Below, one piece after another: positions 48,383-58,315 of a DNA stretch of 64,000 bases. Position 1 is the stretch's first letter. Each line of letters begins with the position of its first letter. The DNA comes from Xiphophorus maculatus (Eukaryota; Chordata; Actinopteri; Cyprinodontiformes; Poeciliidae). Both the position numbers and the translations under genes were made by a program. The stretch is taken from positions 7,135,882 through 7,199,881 of the forward strand of contig NC_036454.1 in the NCBI RefSeq assembly GCF_002775205.1, written 5' to 3'. Under the pieces are notes generated by a model. The model was not told the origin of the DNA, did not search any database, and was given only the letters and a program-made list of their open reading frames with translations.

Positions 48383-48408
48383 ATGCAAAGTTTGGCCACA
48401 TGGGGTCA

Positions 48409-48552
48409 TCACAGCTCGTCCCTTGGTGCGTGCAGTGGGAAGTTCTGGAACTCCTCTGGCACTTTTTCCCCTTTCTGGGACCTCTTATAGAAACCCAGAG
48501 ACTCTAACAGGCTGCTGATCTCATCTGCCTTCATGTTCTTCACAGGGACAGT
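48409..48552 (-). CDS. selenoe: selenoe coding exon 4 and stop
   Basis: Encodes residues 89-135, starting TVPVKNMKADEISSLLESLG and ending HAPRDEL, then TGA at 48411-48409 directly followed by a second TGA (48408-48406). Acceptor is acatcag. The helix SSLLESLGFYK matches the C-terminal helix of the Sep15/SelM fold. RDEL is a KDEL-type ER retrieval variant. Confidence 0.94.
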   Translation of the reverse strand, partial: TVPVKNMKADEISSLLESLGFYKRSQKGEKVPEEFQNFPLHAPRDEL

Positions 48553-49724
48553 CTGATGTTTCAGGAAACAGAGAGAAGAAACAAAAGCAAGGACACATCA
48601 GCATCACACAGCTAAGGGTTTAGTTGGAACTCTTATTGGTTAAATACTGTAAATCATATTGAAACACATTCATGTTTTGACAGAAATTAGTAGGTAAAAA
48701 AAGTAAAAGGTTTGTATGTTCATAAATCAAAGTGGAGGATCTTTACTAGCAGTCATTAGGTGAGAGCCAGGGTGCAGCCTGCACAGATCGCCAGTCCATC
48801 ACACAGCAATGGACTTCAAAAGGAAACTGGAGTACCCAGACAGAACCCACACATGCACAGGTAGAATATGCAAACTCCAGGCAGAAAAAACCCAGGATTT
48901 AGTCAGGGACCTCTGAGATGTGCCTCTGAAACGCAAATCTTACCTTCACAACTTCATCCTTTTCATTGTAAAATATCAGATGGGGCTTCTTCTCCTCTGA
49001 TGAGTCATACTCTAAGTTATGGCTGTATGGCAAAAAATAGATCAGGGAAAACAACAGGTAGGCAACACATCTATCTGTTTCAGTTGACTCAAGCTGATAA
49101 GACTGGGAGCGCAATACTTTTGGAAAGCTCACATATCTGGGACAGGATTTAGCCAACAGCTTGGAGCCATGTCTCAGCAAGAAAATGTAGGAATGTGACA
49201 GAAGCAGAAGGATACTATAAAGCCGATCGCTCCATGAGGAAGTGATGGAGCTCAGGCATTTTCTTTATGGCTCATCCAACCACACTGGGTGCCTGCAAAA
49301 TTGACAACAGACAGTTGTTCAAACTGGTGTGTGCGTGTGCGCATGTGTATATTTCATTGTGTGAACATTGCTCTTAAATCTAAACAGAAAACAACTCAAT
49401 GGACCTGCAGCTCATTCTTTGTTGTACTTATCCTTCTTTTTTTGTTTTGTTTACATTCCTAATGTTATTTGTAATTGCAGAGATCATTGTTTTAATTTAA
49501 CACATTCTCAGCAAGAAATTTTGCTAAATCTTTTGTTGAAACTTTTTGTTGAAAAATAAATATAGGTGATTTTTCAAAGTTATCTGTGTACGTTCAATTT
49601 TTTTAGTCCCACTCACCATCAGTTTAGCTCTGGCTATAGCAAGCCGTTCTTCAGCTGTCGTCTTGTTGCTGCTTTCTAATGCTCCAGCAGCAAGTCCAAA
49701 AGTGAGCACCAACAAGGCCCACAT
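48409..49724 (-). CDS. selenoe: selenoe (selenoprotein E / Fep15-like), complete four-exon gene span with in-frame UGA
   Basis: Exons 49724-49617, 49292-49216, 49022-48944 and 48552-48409 join in phase to 135 residues. Residue 43 is an in-frame TGA (49274-49272), read as selenocysteine: the frame is protein-like on both sides, all splice sites fit, and a SECIS follows. An N-terminal signal peptide (residues 1 to about 15) and a C-terminal RDEL place the protein in the ER lumen. The family is Sep15/SelM (thioredoxin-like fold). LYHNLE and ESLGFYK match that family, but the redox motif is SVVGU rather than C-x-U and there is no cysteine anywhere. This matches the fish-only member Fep15 (SELENOE), described as having Sec without the partner cysteine. 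The exact redox substrate is unknown. SELENOM was considered and set aside because it has CGGU. Confidence 0.9.
48755..48912 (-). repeat. Common teleost interspersed repeat in selenoe intron 3
   Basis: Includes gatcgccagtccatcacaca, ggaaactggagtacccagac and aacccacacatgcacagg, the reverse-orientation counterpart of the copy at 41285-41515. It ends about 30 bases from the selenoe exon 3 donor. Confidence 0.6.
48944..49022 (-). CDS. selenoe: selenoe coding exon 3
   Basis: Completes codon 62 (Tyr) and encodes residues 63-88 (HNLEYDSSEEKKPHLIFYNE and on to VVK), between a gccatacag acceptor and a gtaaga donor. The HNLE start and the predicted strand PHLIFYN align with the central part of Sep15-family domains. 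Confidence 0.93.
49216..49292 (-). CDS. selenoe: selenoe coding exon 2 (selenocysteine exon)
   Basis: 77 bases encoding residues 37-61 and two bases of codon 62. It reads APSVVG-U-AIKKMPELHHFLMERSAL, with the TGA at 49274-49272 as codon 43. It lies between a ttttgcag acceptor and a gtatcc donor. A gene caller that treats TGA as stop would lose this exon. The U-hydrophobic-K-K-x-P-E pattern after the active site is typical of the family helix. Confidence 0.92.
49617..49724 (-). CDS. selenoe: selenoe coding exon 1 (signal peptide)
   Basis: 36 codons, phase 0 at its end before a gtgagt donor. MWALLVLTFGLAAGA is a signal peptide with likely cleavage after Ala15. An N-glycosylation sequon N20-K-T follows. 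The helix EERLAIARAKLM leads to the active-site exon. Confidence 0.92.
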
Positions 49725-51660
49725 GCTAAAAGATCAGCGTGTGTCTCTAAATCCTTCTGCTAAGGTTATAACCAGCAACGTGTAACTTTTGAATTCTGCT
49801 GGCCAGGTTTTCAGGATGGATGAGTCCATCAGAAACTCATATGGGGTAGTTCAGCTTACCTGAGTTGAACTACTGTTGTTCTTCCAGTTTTACTGATATA
49901 AATTTACACATAAACAGAGAACACAATAACAAATGTAGCCACCTGGTTCACATAGATGTAGTCACATTGCCAAAGTCTTGGTTTTCAGTCTGTTTTGATT
50001 TATTTAGTTTCCCTGGTTCTAAGGAATAGTCTCCTCCACATCAGCAGGATTCCAGAAAATCCACAGAACATCTTTACTGTTATCACTTTTTCCCATACAG
50101 TACACGCTCCAGAAGATGTGGCCCCTGGGAGCCAGCCAGATGATCATGTTCACTGACAGCTAAAGTTCAGTCTTTGGTAATTGATCCGATTCCAACAGAA
50201 AAATAATGCAATTTGTTCATTTAAAAGTAAAACATATGTTTGATTTGAAACATCAAAATCTAATTTAAACTTTGTGAGCTTTACATTTTGCATATTTTTT
50301 CCTTAAAAAGTTATCCATATGTTTGGCTTTACTTGCATTCAAATAACTGAACAAAATTTAGTAAATATTTAAATTGACAAGTTAGATTATTTCTCATGGA
50401 AATTCACAATTTCACAGAGATGTTTTGCCAACATTTTATCCCACACTGTTTGCATATTTACTAACTTAGACCCTGGAGGCCTTCACAGGGTCTACTTGTG
50501 ATGAAACACTCACCATGTGTTTTTTCTTTGAAGGGGCCTCTTAAAATGATTAAAATTAAAGTGGAAGTTTATTAGATTTATCAATTCTAAACTGAAAGTA
50601 GGAATTTTTATAGCAACTTAGAGCTTGTTTGTAGCTGTTACTTATCTTTGAATTTTTACATTTTGTTCAAAATGTTAGGGTTATTGAAATGCATCCAATT
50701 TTTCTTGGCCAATTGCAGAGGAAAAACAGAGTTGCTTCACTTTCTTTCAAACTACCTCTCAGTCATGCAGCTCAAGATGGTTAAATCTTACTTTAGTTAA
50801 TATGTGGACAGAGGTAAGTACCAGAAGTTTAATATATAGCTAGGTCTTAAGTGGTCAAAAAACCTAAAATGGTGCCAGTGTTTTTGAAGAGTCGTCTCTT
50901 TAGGTCTACTGAATGCAGTAGGAGTGACTCACAATATCTATTTAAAACCTTTCTAAGTTTAGAATGGGAGCGTTGTCATAGTTCAGCTGCCGGAGTTTGT
51001 ATCCACTCTTTGGTACTATATTAGTTAGGTCTGTTTTAGAATGGCATGTAGCTTGGGAAGGTGAGTTCAGCCGGGAATCATTTGTGCTGGATTAACTTTC
51101 TTCGCTTGCCTACAGAAAGGGCTGGATTCAAAGACAGAACAGCACCACAAATCATGGCTGCAGAGAAACAGGCTTTCAGCAAAAGACACTGGGGTCTGCC
51201 ATAAGAAACAGAACTCAACACAAAATAGATGGCCAAAAGGTTCTGGCAGGCAAAGGGTACATGTGACTCTATAATTAAGTAGCTGGAGCAATGTATAGAC
51301 TGTCTGTGCTGAGGATAAACCTGAGGTAGCACATAAAAACTGTAAGACATAGCCAAGACCGGCTGAGAACTATAAGTACAAGATCCTGAGGGACTTTTAG
51401 ATCCAGGCACAGGTGATGGTTATCCAAGTGAACCTGAGGGTGTAGACAAAGCAGTGAGACATATTGCTATATGTTGGAATGCCATGGAATAGCAAGAAAA
51501 AGAAACATTAGAAGCAAGCAAGCACTTATGTTGCTTGACTCTCCACAAATAGAAAAGTTGAGGAGAGTCAAGGCCTTGGTGTTGCCAGTGGTTGTAGGTG
51601 CACAAGGAAGCCTGAAATAAAAATATTTCAGCATTGACTTTTAAGGCCTCAATTGGAAAG
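49725..51660. other. Upstream flank of selenoe, no gene seen
   Basis: Presumably includes the selenoe promoter just above 49724, but no clear TATA or CpG cluster is visible. The remainder is AT-rich DNA with chance frames only (for example 51067-51410 minus). Confidence 0.5.
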
Positions 51661-51688
51661 AGTGCAGTCCTTTGAACAGCTAAGTTTT

Positions 51689-51689
<1 letters not shown>

Positions 51690-51765
<76 letters not shown>

Positions 51766-51868
51766 ACACACACACACACACACGCACACACACCCACACA
51801 CGCACCCACCCACACACACACGCACACACACACGCACACACACACACCCACACACACACACACACACA
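51690..51868. repeat. (CA)n microsatellite, about 179 bp
   Basis: A near-continuous cacaca tract. The first 70 bases are pure; the later part is interrupted by ccca and cgca units. Open frames over it in both directions (runs of HT or CV) are artefacts of the repeat. Confidence 0.99.
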
Positions 51869-51869
51869 A

Positions 51870-54800
51870 ACAGACTCAAATCTACCAAGCCACTGATACA
51901 GAACCTAGGCCTGAAATGGAACCACACAGGTGAATAGTGTGAGGAGGAAGTTTTGTGTGTATATATATATTTATTGATAGAGAGATACTATTGTTCTTAA
52001 AGGAAATAATCTGATTCACAACAGTAGCTTTAGTACTGAGAGTGGCTAATATACCCCTTTGTGTAACATGTAGGGTTCATATCAATACACTGTCAGTGTT
52101 ATCTTATGTCTCTATATTTTGCTCATCCAAACACTGGTTCTGTTACACCTTTCTCCTGACTTTTTCTTCTTTACTGTCATTGCCACACTGCTGAAGTTGC
52201 ATGATAACCAATGTTTGACTCCATTGTGCTCTCTGCATGAAGTCAGGCCTTGTGACAGTGCTGCGTATTTGCAGTGTATGAACACCCTGAATGTGGGAAA
52301 AAAAGCTTCTCCTCACCAAGTTTATTCAGTCACTTCATGTTGCGAGAAATCGAATTCATTAGGTCACCACAAGAGGGTGGTAACAGCTGTCTGTGAACTT
52401 ACTGGCAGTCTGGCTGGTAAAAATGTTCTTCCAATTTCTAGCCACAGACAGTTATGTTTCCAACAAAAATAAACATTCGTGCCTGGAATCCTGAAGCAAA
52501 ACCATCTTGTTATCTCCATCTTTTCCAGACGGAGAACTGTGCAGTTTAGAGTTCTGCACCCTGCATTCAACTCTTAGGAATTACATGTCCGAAGGCAATA
52601 AAACTGTCCCCCTTTCTAACAAGGTTTCCTCCCTTTGGCATTTGTCATAACTCTGTAGGCTTGTACTGTTCCTGTTTTACATCTGCATTATTGTGTCTGA
52701 ATCTTTTCTCACAATGGATCTTAACCTTGGAGAACTTAAATAGTTGATGTAAAAAAAAGAGCAGCTCAGCACATGAGAGGGGAGAACATACAATGAATTG
52801 TGGGGGTGGGGTGATTTTGCTGAGGCCAGGTCTATACATGTGGCTGTGTCCCATATGTGTTCACAATCAGCATGTTTTAGCTTACATCACATGGTGCCTG
52901 CCAGGAAGGGTTTGTTGTTATTAATGTGCTGACAAAGGGAAACTGTAGCCATTTATAACCAGGCAGTTATGGGGCTGAAACGCAGATGATGAAAACGTTT
53001 ACAAAGTTTAGACTGAGCAACTTTTTCCAGCAGCACTTTTGGGTAAATTGCAACACTTGCAGCTGGAAAAAAGATCAAACGCCGAAACACCTCGCTCAGT
53101 TCCTGCTTACTTTTGAGAGCTTGTTATAAAGAGACACACACTTCCTGTTTCTCCAAAGCACCGGATGCTGTCTACTAGAGCCAGCAGGGCATTCGGTGGT
53201 GTAGTTGTTTTCCTACGATGTGAGACGTGAAAAATATGTATCTTGCATTGACTTCCCATGTATTACTCTTGGGTTTTATTAGTGAGCTCAAATACATGGA
53301 GGAAATCGACACAAATACGCTTTCAGGTATTTGCTGACTTTATTCTGTGTGTATTTACCTGTCTGGAGCCTCAGGGCAATTGGCTAGAAAGTATAATATA
53401 TCTCAATCTGCTGTGCTCCAGTCAGCACATCCAAAACCAGTTACCTTAAGGTCATGACACACAATTGCCATTGCTTCATTAAGTTATGCAAAACAGACAA
53501 TTATAGCTTTGTTATAGAGCTAACCTGTCGTGGTAGTACAAATAAATCTTTATTTTGAAGTGCCTGCATGCTAAAAGAGGGACACCATGGTTAATTTAAC
53601 TTAGTTAGCATTAATTAATTGTTGCTGTTGTTTTATTTGTTGTTTCCTGTGTTTAATGTGGACAATTTACCAAAATAAAGTGATAAAATAACTGGAACTA
53701 AATTGATAGCATAATAGCCCTAATTGTCTCCAGGCATGCAGTCACTGTCCAACCATGCCAGCTTTGGAACAAGATATGTCAGTTGTAGGCTTGAATGTCT
53801 AAAGGATTTAGCTGCAAGTTCATTATTATTGCTTGAATATTTGACATCAAAACAATTATCCTTCTTTCAGTTGCAGTCAACATGGCCAGGAATGATATTA
53901 CTTTTGTCTTTTAATGATGTAGTTAAACCAATGTTTTCCCCAGAATGTACTTATTATAAAATGTGCATTATTTTCTTGCTATAAACATCTTCTGTCTAAT
54001 TAAAAGATAGAAAAGTTATGAAAAGCACCAAGCAAAACAATCAAAGTATTGTCCAGTAGTAGCATTTTTCATATTTAAAACTGATTTCTTTTTCTTGCTA
54101 GAAGAAATAGAAACAAAAAAACATCTCTTAAAAGTACAACTCTAGGTAAGTTTTTGAACTTATGGAGGAAGTCAACAAATTATCAGGGCAAACTGCTGTG
54201 GCTGTTGGGTCCTATGAAGATAGTCACTCTGCAGTTCTTGAGCAAATGGTTGTGATCCATCCTCCGTGTTTAACCCTGACTTCTAACTTTCCTCAAGGGA
54301 GAAGAATCAAAAAACAATTTCCCTCCTCTAAGGTCATGAACGTATCAGATTGCTAAAGCAACAACAGAACCCGTGCTTTTGTCATCTGTCGTCACATGCC
54401 ATAGTCACAGTTGTCTTACCAACTATAGTACCTTTCTAAAAACACTGCAGTGACAGGCCTCTGCTCGGCATGCAGAGGTTAGCAATAACCTCACAGACAG
54501 TAATCCCTGCATTCGCACACTTCCATGGGGAAAGGGATGAAATAATAGACAGGAGTGACAGGATGTGTGAAAGAGTTTGTCGGGGAAGTGGGAATGAGGT
54601 GAGCGCAGTGGAGTTTTTGCACTTATAGACGTCCAGTTTCTGGCCACATAATAGAAGCCAGGGGGCAAACAGACAGCAAGCACTATTCCCCACCCTGTAA
54701 TCTGTTTCTGCCTAATCAGAAACACATGGTTTCCTATAATGACTCCAGTGTTGCACCGTGAAACAGAATGAGTTGTGAGGGTCAAATGGTGGTATCATTG

Positions 54801-55200
54801 CTGCACACACACACACACACAGCGACAAAAGCTATTGTGATGAAGATATTCTTTTAAATTTCACTGTTACACTCCCGTTCATAAGCAATTATATTAATTG
54901 TAATTTTGCACAATTTATCGTGTCACAACCATAAACTTCAGTGTATTGCGTTAGGAGTTTAAGCGTATCTGTGCAGTCAAAGGGAAACAAGACAATGTTT
55001 TAAAAACCTTTTTGAAAATAAAACTCAGAATTGTACTCTTGTGCTTAGTCTCCTATGCTCTGATACACCTAAAACTGCAACAAATAACCTTTAGAAGTCA
55101 TATAAATATAGTTCATCTGTATGTAAGTTTAACTTATGTACAGCTGTCAAACAAGTTAAAGCAGCTGTTTCTTCAAATACTTGTGAAAAATGTGTGTGAT
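51870..55200. other. Intergenic, no gene seen
   Basis: AT-rich DNA with no convincing exon or transposon. A short (CA)n run lies at about 54804-54822. Frames such as 52119-52472 and 54423-54785 show no domain. Confidence 0.5.
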
Positions 55201-55204
55201 AAAG

Positions 55205-55295
55205 ACAGAGGTGGGTAGTACCTAATTACATTTCCTTTATTAACTTTGTGGAAAAGACATTCTTTTAGGAGTAGTTTTACTACATCAAACACCGT
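55205..55295. repeat. Interspersed repeat starting CAGAGGTGGGTA, second copy
   Basis: Shares its start with the repeat at 15908 and continues with ttaggagtagttttactaca, as in widespread teleost non-autonomous DNA transposons. Short and decayed. Confidence 0.5.
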
Positions 55296-55624
55296 CGGGA
55301 TTTCAATGTGGCAATTCTCGTACATTGTCCAAATTCTTTATTTTTGATAAGAAAACACCAATATTAATTTGTTCAGTTTACAGTTGTATGTGTAACATGT
55401 AACTTTGATTAGAGACATATTGAAATGTAAAGTTGACCTCAGTCTGACTTGTTCCCACTTTCCCAGTGGGAAATCTGATGTCAGAAGGTGTTTCAGTTGA
55501 TTTTACACTGAAAAGTCAGAATTTCCAGCATGAATGCAGTTCATACTTTATGAATTTTTGTTTATTAAACAAATAGAAATTCATTTTTCTTCCTCATCAC
55601 AATATGTGTTTCATTGTGTTTATC

Positions 55625-55735
55625 TATAACACATAACACCAATTAAAGTACATTGAAGTTTGTGGTTGCAATACAACAGTTTAAAGATCACGAAAACTTT
55701 CATGAGGAAGTGTACTGTATTTGCAAAATTTGTGA
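55625..55735 (-). mobile_element. Tc1-like terminal repeat fragment
   Basis: The block accaattaaagtacattgaa followed by gtttgtggttgcaa is the reverse complement of the start-type terminal repeat seen at about 56584-56735. It therefore looks like one end of a similar Tc1-like relic. Confidence 0.5.
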
Positions 55736-56897
55736 AACCACTGAATTTTCTGATGAAATCAAAGTACTGTTCAAATAACAAAATGTAATGAAAATGAAAA
55801 AGGAAGGATGAAGTTTCAAATTAAATGGTCTTTTTTCTGCAGGATTACAGCAACTAACATGTTCCTGTGACTTGTTTCGTGAAAATAAAAACTTTAGCAA
55901 AACTTTGCCTCTCGAATAACAAAGCTGTTGCAAACTACAGTCCGCCGGCCACAGACTGGACTGAGCGCTGGGACAGCTGGGGTTCACTGCATAAAAACAT
56001 AAGCCATCTGCTTATTTTCCTTGGTTTTGGGCAGACACATTGGGTCTTGTGATCATTTTCCATCCAATATCTCCCCTTTGGCTACTTTGGGATGAAGTGA
56101 GTAAGAAAGGAAAGAAAAGGAAAAAAAAAACCCTGAAGTGATCGTGTGGAATTATGTGAAAGCTGAAACCTCAAGTCACATTAGGAAGTCTGAAGTCCCA
56201 TTTAGTGCACAGATATTGGCTAGATGGGTGCACAGGAGAACAGCTAGCTGTTAGAAGAAAGTGGAATAAGTGACGGAGAAAAGGAAGCACAATAGACTAC
56301 AGACAAAGAGACATGAAAAAGAAAGGGAGGATTTAACAGAAAAGAAGAAGAGGAAGAATGAGAAAAGGCATATGACTGATCTGCTTTTTATTAGCCATCC
56401 AAATCTTTTCCCCCAATGCACTCCCTGGAATACTGCTGACAAAGGGGGAAAATCCAGGGCAATTTGAAGTTCTAGACAACTGTTTGCACACACATCCATG
56501 CAATGGGAAAAGAAAAACAGAAAGATCTTAGTCTGGATGGAAAAGGCCCAAAGCTTAATTATAAATCTGACAGTTTGTATCATTTTTTGCAGTGCTTTGC
56601 AAAAAACATTTGAAACCCTTAAACCTATTTCAAATGTTATGCAACCAAACCTCAGTGTACTTTAATTGGTATTTGATGTGACAGAAGAGCACAACATATT
56701 GCATATTTGTCAAAAAGAAGGAAAATTATTCATGGCTTTCTATTTTTTTTTTTTGGTCATTTTCTTGTTTAGTTCCTGTTTTTTCTGATTCTGCTAAATA
56801 TAACCAGTAGCAGCAGAGGTCACAAAATAAGTTTTCTGTAAATTAATCTCAGTATAATTCTAATTGTTCTATGAAGGCCTTAGAAATTTGTCAGAGA

Positions 56898-57103
56898 ACA
56901 TTTTTGAAGAAACAACATCATGAAGGCCAAGAAACATGTACAATGTTATTGAACATTGTACATGTTAAATAACATTTTATTGTAATTTTATTTTATATTG
57001 TATTTTATTTATACAATAAAAAATGAGATGTTGTTTCTTCAACATTTTTGAAGAAACAACATCATGAAGACCAAGAAACATGTACATGTTATTGAACATG
57101 TTA
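56898..57103. repeat. Internal duplication with hairpins inside the Tc1 relic
   Basis: A segment of about 63 bases (56898-56962) is repeated at 57041-57103. Two perfect short-loop hairpins overlap it: 56933-56947 with 56952-56966 (15 bp, 4-base loop) and 57027-57042 with 57048-57063 (16 bp, 5-base loop). Confidence 0.85.
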
Positions 57104-57226
57104 TTGAACATTTCTGTAAATATGCCAGAATTAGCCGGAATGCTATTTTTCATCTGTTGGCCCCGGACACTGCTCAGTGTTCAGATTCTAAATTTGGTAG
57201 ATGATTTTATCTTAAACATTTTTCAG

Positions 57227-57402
57227 GTGGGGTGCTGTGGTGGTGCAGGGGCAAAGCAGAACTATGTATGGAGGCCTTAATCCTCGTGGCGGTAGTAGCA
57301 GGTTCAATTCCCAGCCTGGTGACATTGCCCACGTTTCCCCCCACATGGGCAAACTTACTTTCTAACAAAAGGCCACTAGAGCCAACAAAACCTTAAAAAA
57401 AT
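57227..57402 (+). mobile_element. tRNA-derived SINE
   Basis: Starts near ggggtgctgtggtggtgcag, with a box A-like tggtgcagggg and a clear box B GGTTCAATTCC at 57301-57311. The tRNA-unrelated part gcccacgtttccccccacat and the tail ccactagagccaacaaaacc match a SINE widespread in percomorph fish. It is decayed relative to what I recall of the consensus. Confidence 0.75.
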
Positions 57403-57410
57403 TGCACATG

Positions 57411-57539
57411 CAACAGACAGTTTATGTCTGTTGAATGAAAAAATAATGCAACAGACATTATTTTCTCATGTCTGTTGAGAAAATAATGTCTCAACAGACA
57501 TTAATTGCACTTAATTATTGCTAATTAAGTGCAATTAAT
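57411..57539. repeat. Cluster of perfect hairpins
   Basis: Three consecutive inverted repeats: 57411-57419 with 57425-57433 (9 bp), 57454-57468 with 57476-57490 (15 bp, 7-base loop), and 57500-57517 with 57522-57539 (18 bp, 4-base loop). The word caacagacat recurs through the cluster. Confidence 0.9.
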
Positions 57540-57982
57540 TAGCAAAATTATAATTTGGATTTTTTATAATCCATTTGCTACATGGCACAAAAGTTCTACT
57601 AATATATTTATTAGTTTGTGTAAAATATGCATCAACTGGCATTACCGGTTTGGACACAAGACATTGTGGTTCTTAAACTACTATGACAGAGTGGTGCTTT
57701 GAGGCAAATACGTAACAATCTATAAAGAGTAAAAGCAAGATGATACTGGTGAGAAATCTTGTTCAACTAAATTGACAGGACAGAACTGGAGAGTATTAAT
57801 CACAGAAACAGCTAAGAACCTCGTGGAAAATCATTCATCAGTCTGAAAACATCAACCCCATGGTGAAATATTTTAGTGGCAGCATCATGCTATGGGCATG
57901 CTTTTCTATCACAGAGACAGGAAAACTGGTCAGATGAAAAGAGACAAGTCTTTTAAATTTGGGGAAGAGATGACTACAAATG

Positions 57983-58092
57983 CAGAATAGAATAGAATAG
58001 AATAGAATAGAATAGAATAGAATAGAATAGAATAGAATAGAATAGAATAGCATTACTTTATTCATCCCAGCAGGGAAATTATTTACCCAAAA
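57983..58092 (-). mobile_element. LINE 3' end with (AGAAT)n tail
   Basis: About 13 pure agaat units (57983-58050) followed by cattactttattcatcccag and cagggaaattattta, the 3' UTR end of the same LINE family as the element at 46227. The body is missing (5' truncation), leaving about 40 bases plus the tail. Confidence 0.8.
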
Positions 58093-58170
58093 TTGTTGGA
58101 TTTGTAATAATAAGTTTCTCTTTATAAACATGTGCTAATAGTACAATAAAATCCCAATAAAATACATATA

Positions 58171-58315
58171 TAATTTTTTATTATTATTAATTAATTTCTT
58201 TTATTTAACCAGGTAAATCCCATTGAGATCTAGATCTCATTTTTAAGAGGGACCTGGGCAGAAGTCTGCAATACACAGCAACCTGCGGTTACAAAATAAA
58301 ACTAATTCATAAACA
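58171..58315 (-). repeat. Interspersed repeat, likely retroposon 3' end
   Basis: The segment tttatttaaccaggtaaatc, then ccattgagatctagatctca and agagggacctgggc, is a repeat I recognise from many teleost genomes. Orientation and class are tentative. Confidence 0.45.

Larger units (their letters stand above)
56584..58170 (+). mobile_element. Tc1-like transposon relic containing later insertions
   Basis: The left end has cagtgctttgcaaaaaacat and ctcagtgtactttaattggt (terminal repeat type). Near 56898-56940 comes gaagaaacaacatcatgaag, as at the start of Tc1 transposase domains. Near 57850-57930 the run gtggcagcatcatgctatgg matches the region of the second catalytic aspartate. The right end has aataaaatcccaataaaata at about 58145, the inner part of the other terminal repeat. 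Total length near 1.6 kb is that of a full Tc1-like element, but a SINE and a LINE tail lie inside, so part of the original has been lost. No intact transposase. Confidence 0.6.

Noticed and set aside
48868-49152. Plus-strand 94-residue frame
   Set aside because: Antisense to selenoe exon 3 and its intron 2; no domain.
49216-49292. Reading the in-frame TGA of selenoe as a pseudogene stop
   Set aside because: Flanking frame, splice phases, family similarity and a well-folding SECIS all support recoding to selenocysteine.
51653-51937. Open frames of HT or CV repeats on both strands
   Set aside because: They are translations of the (CA)n microsatellite.
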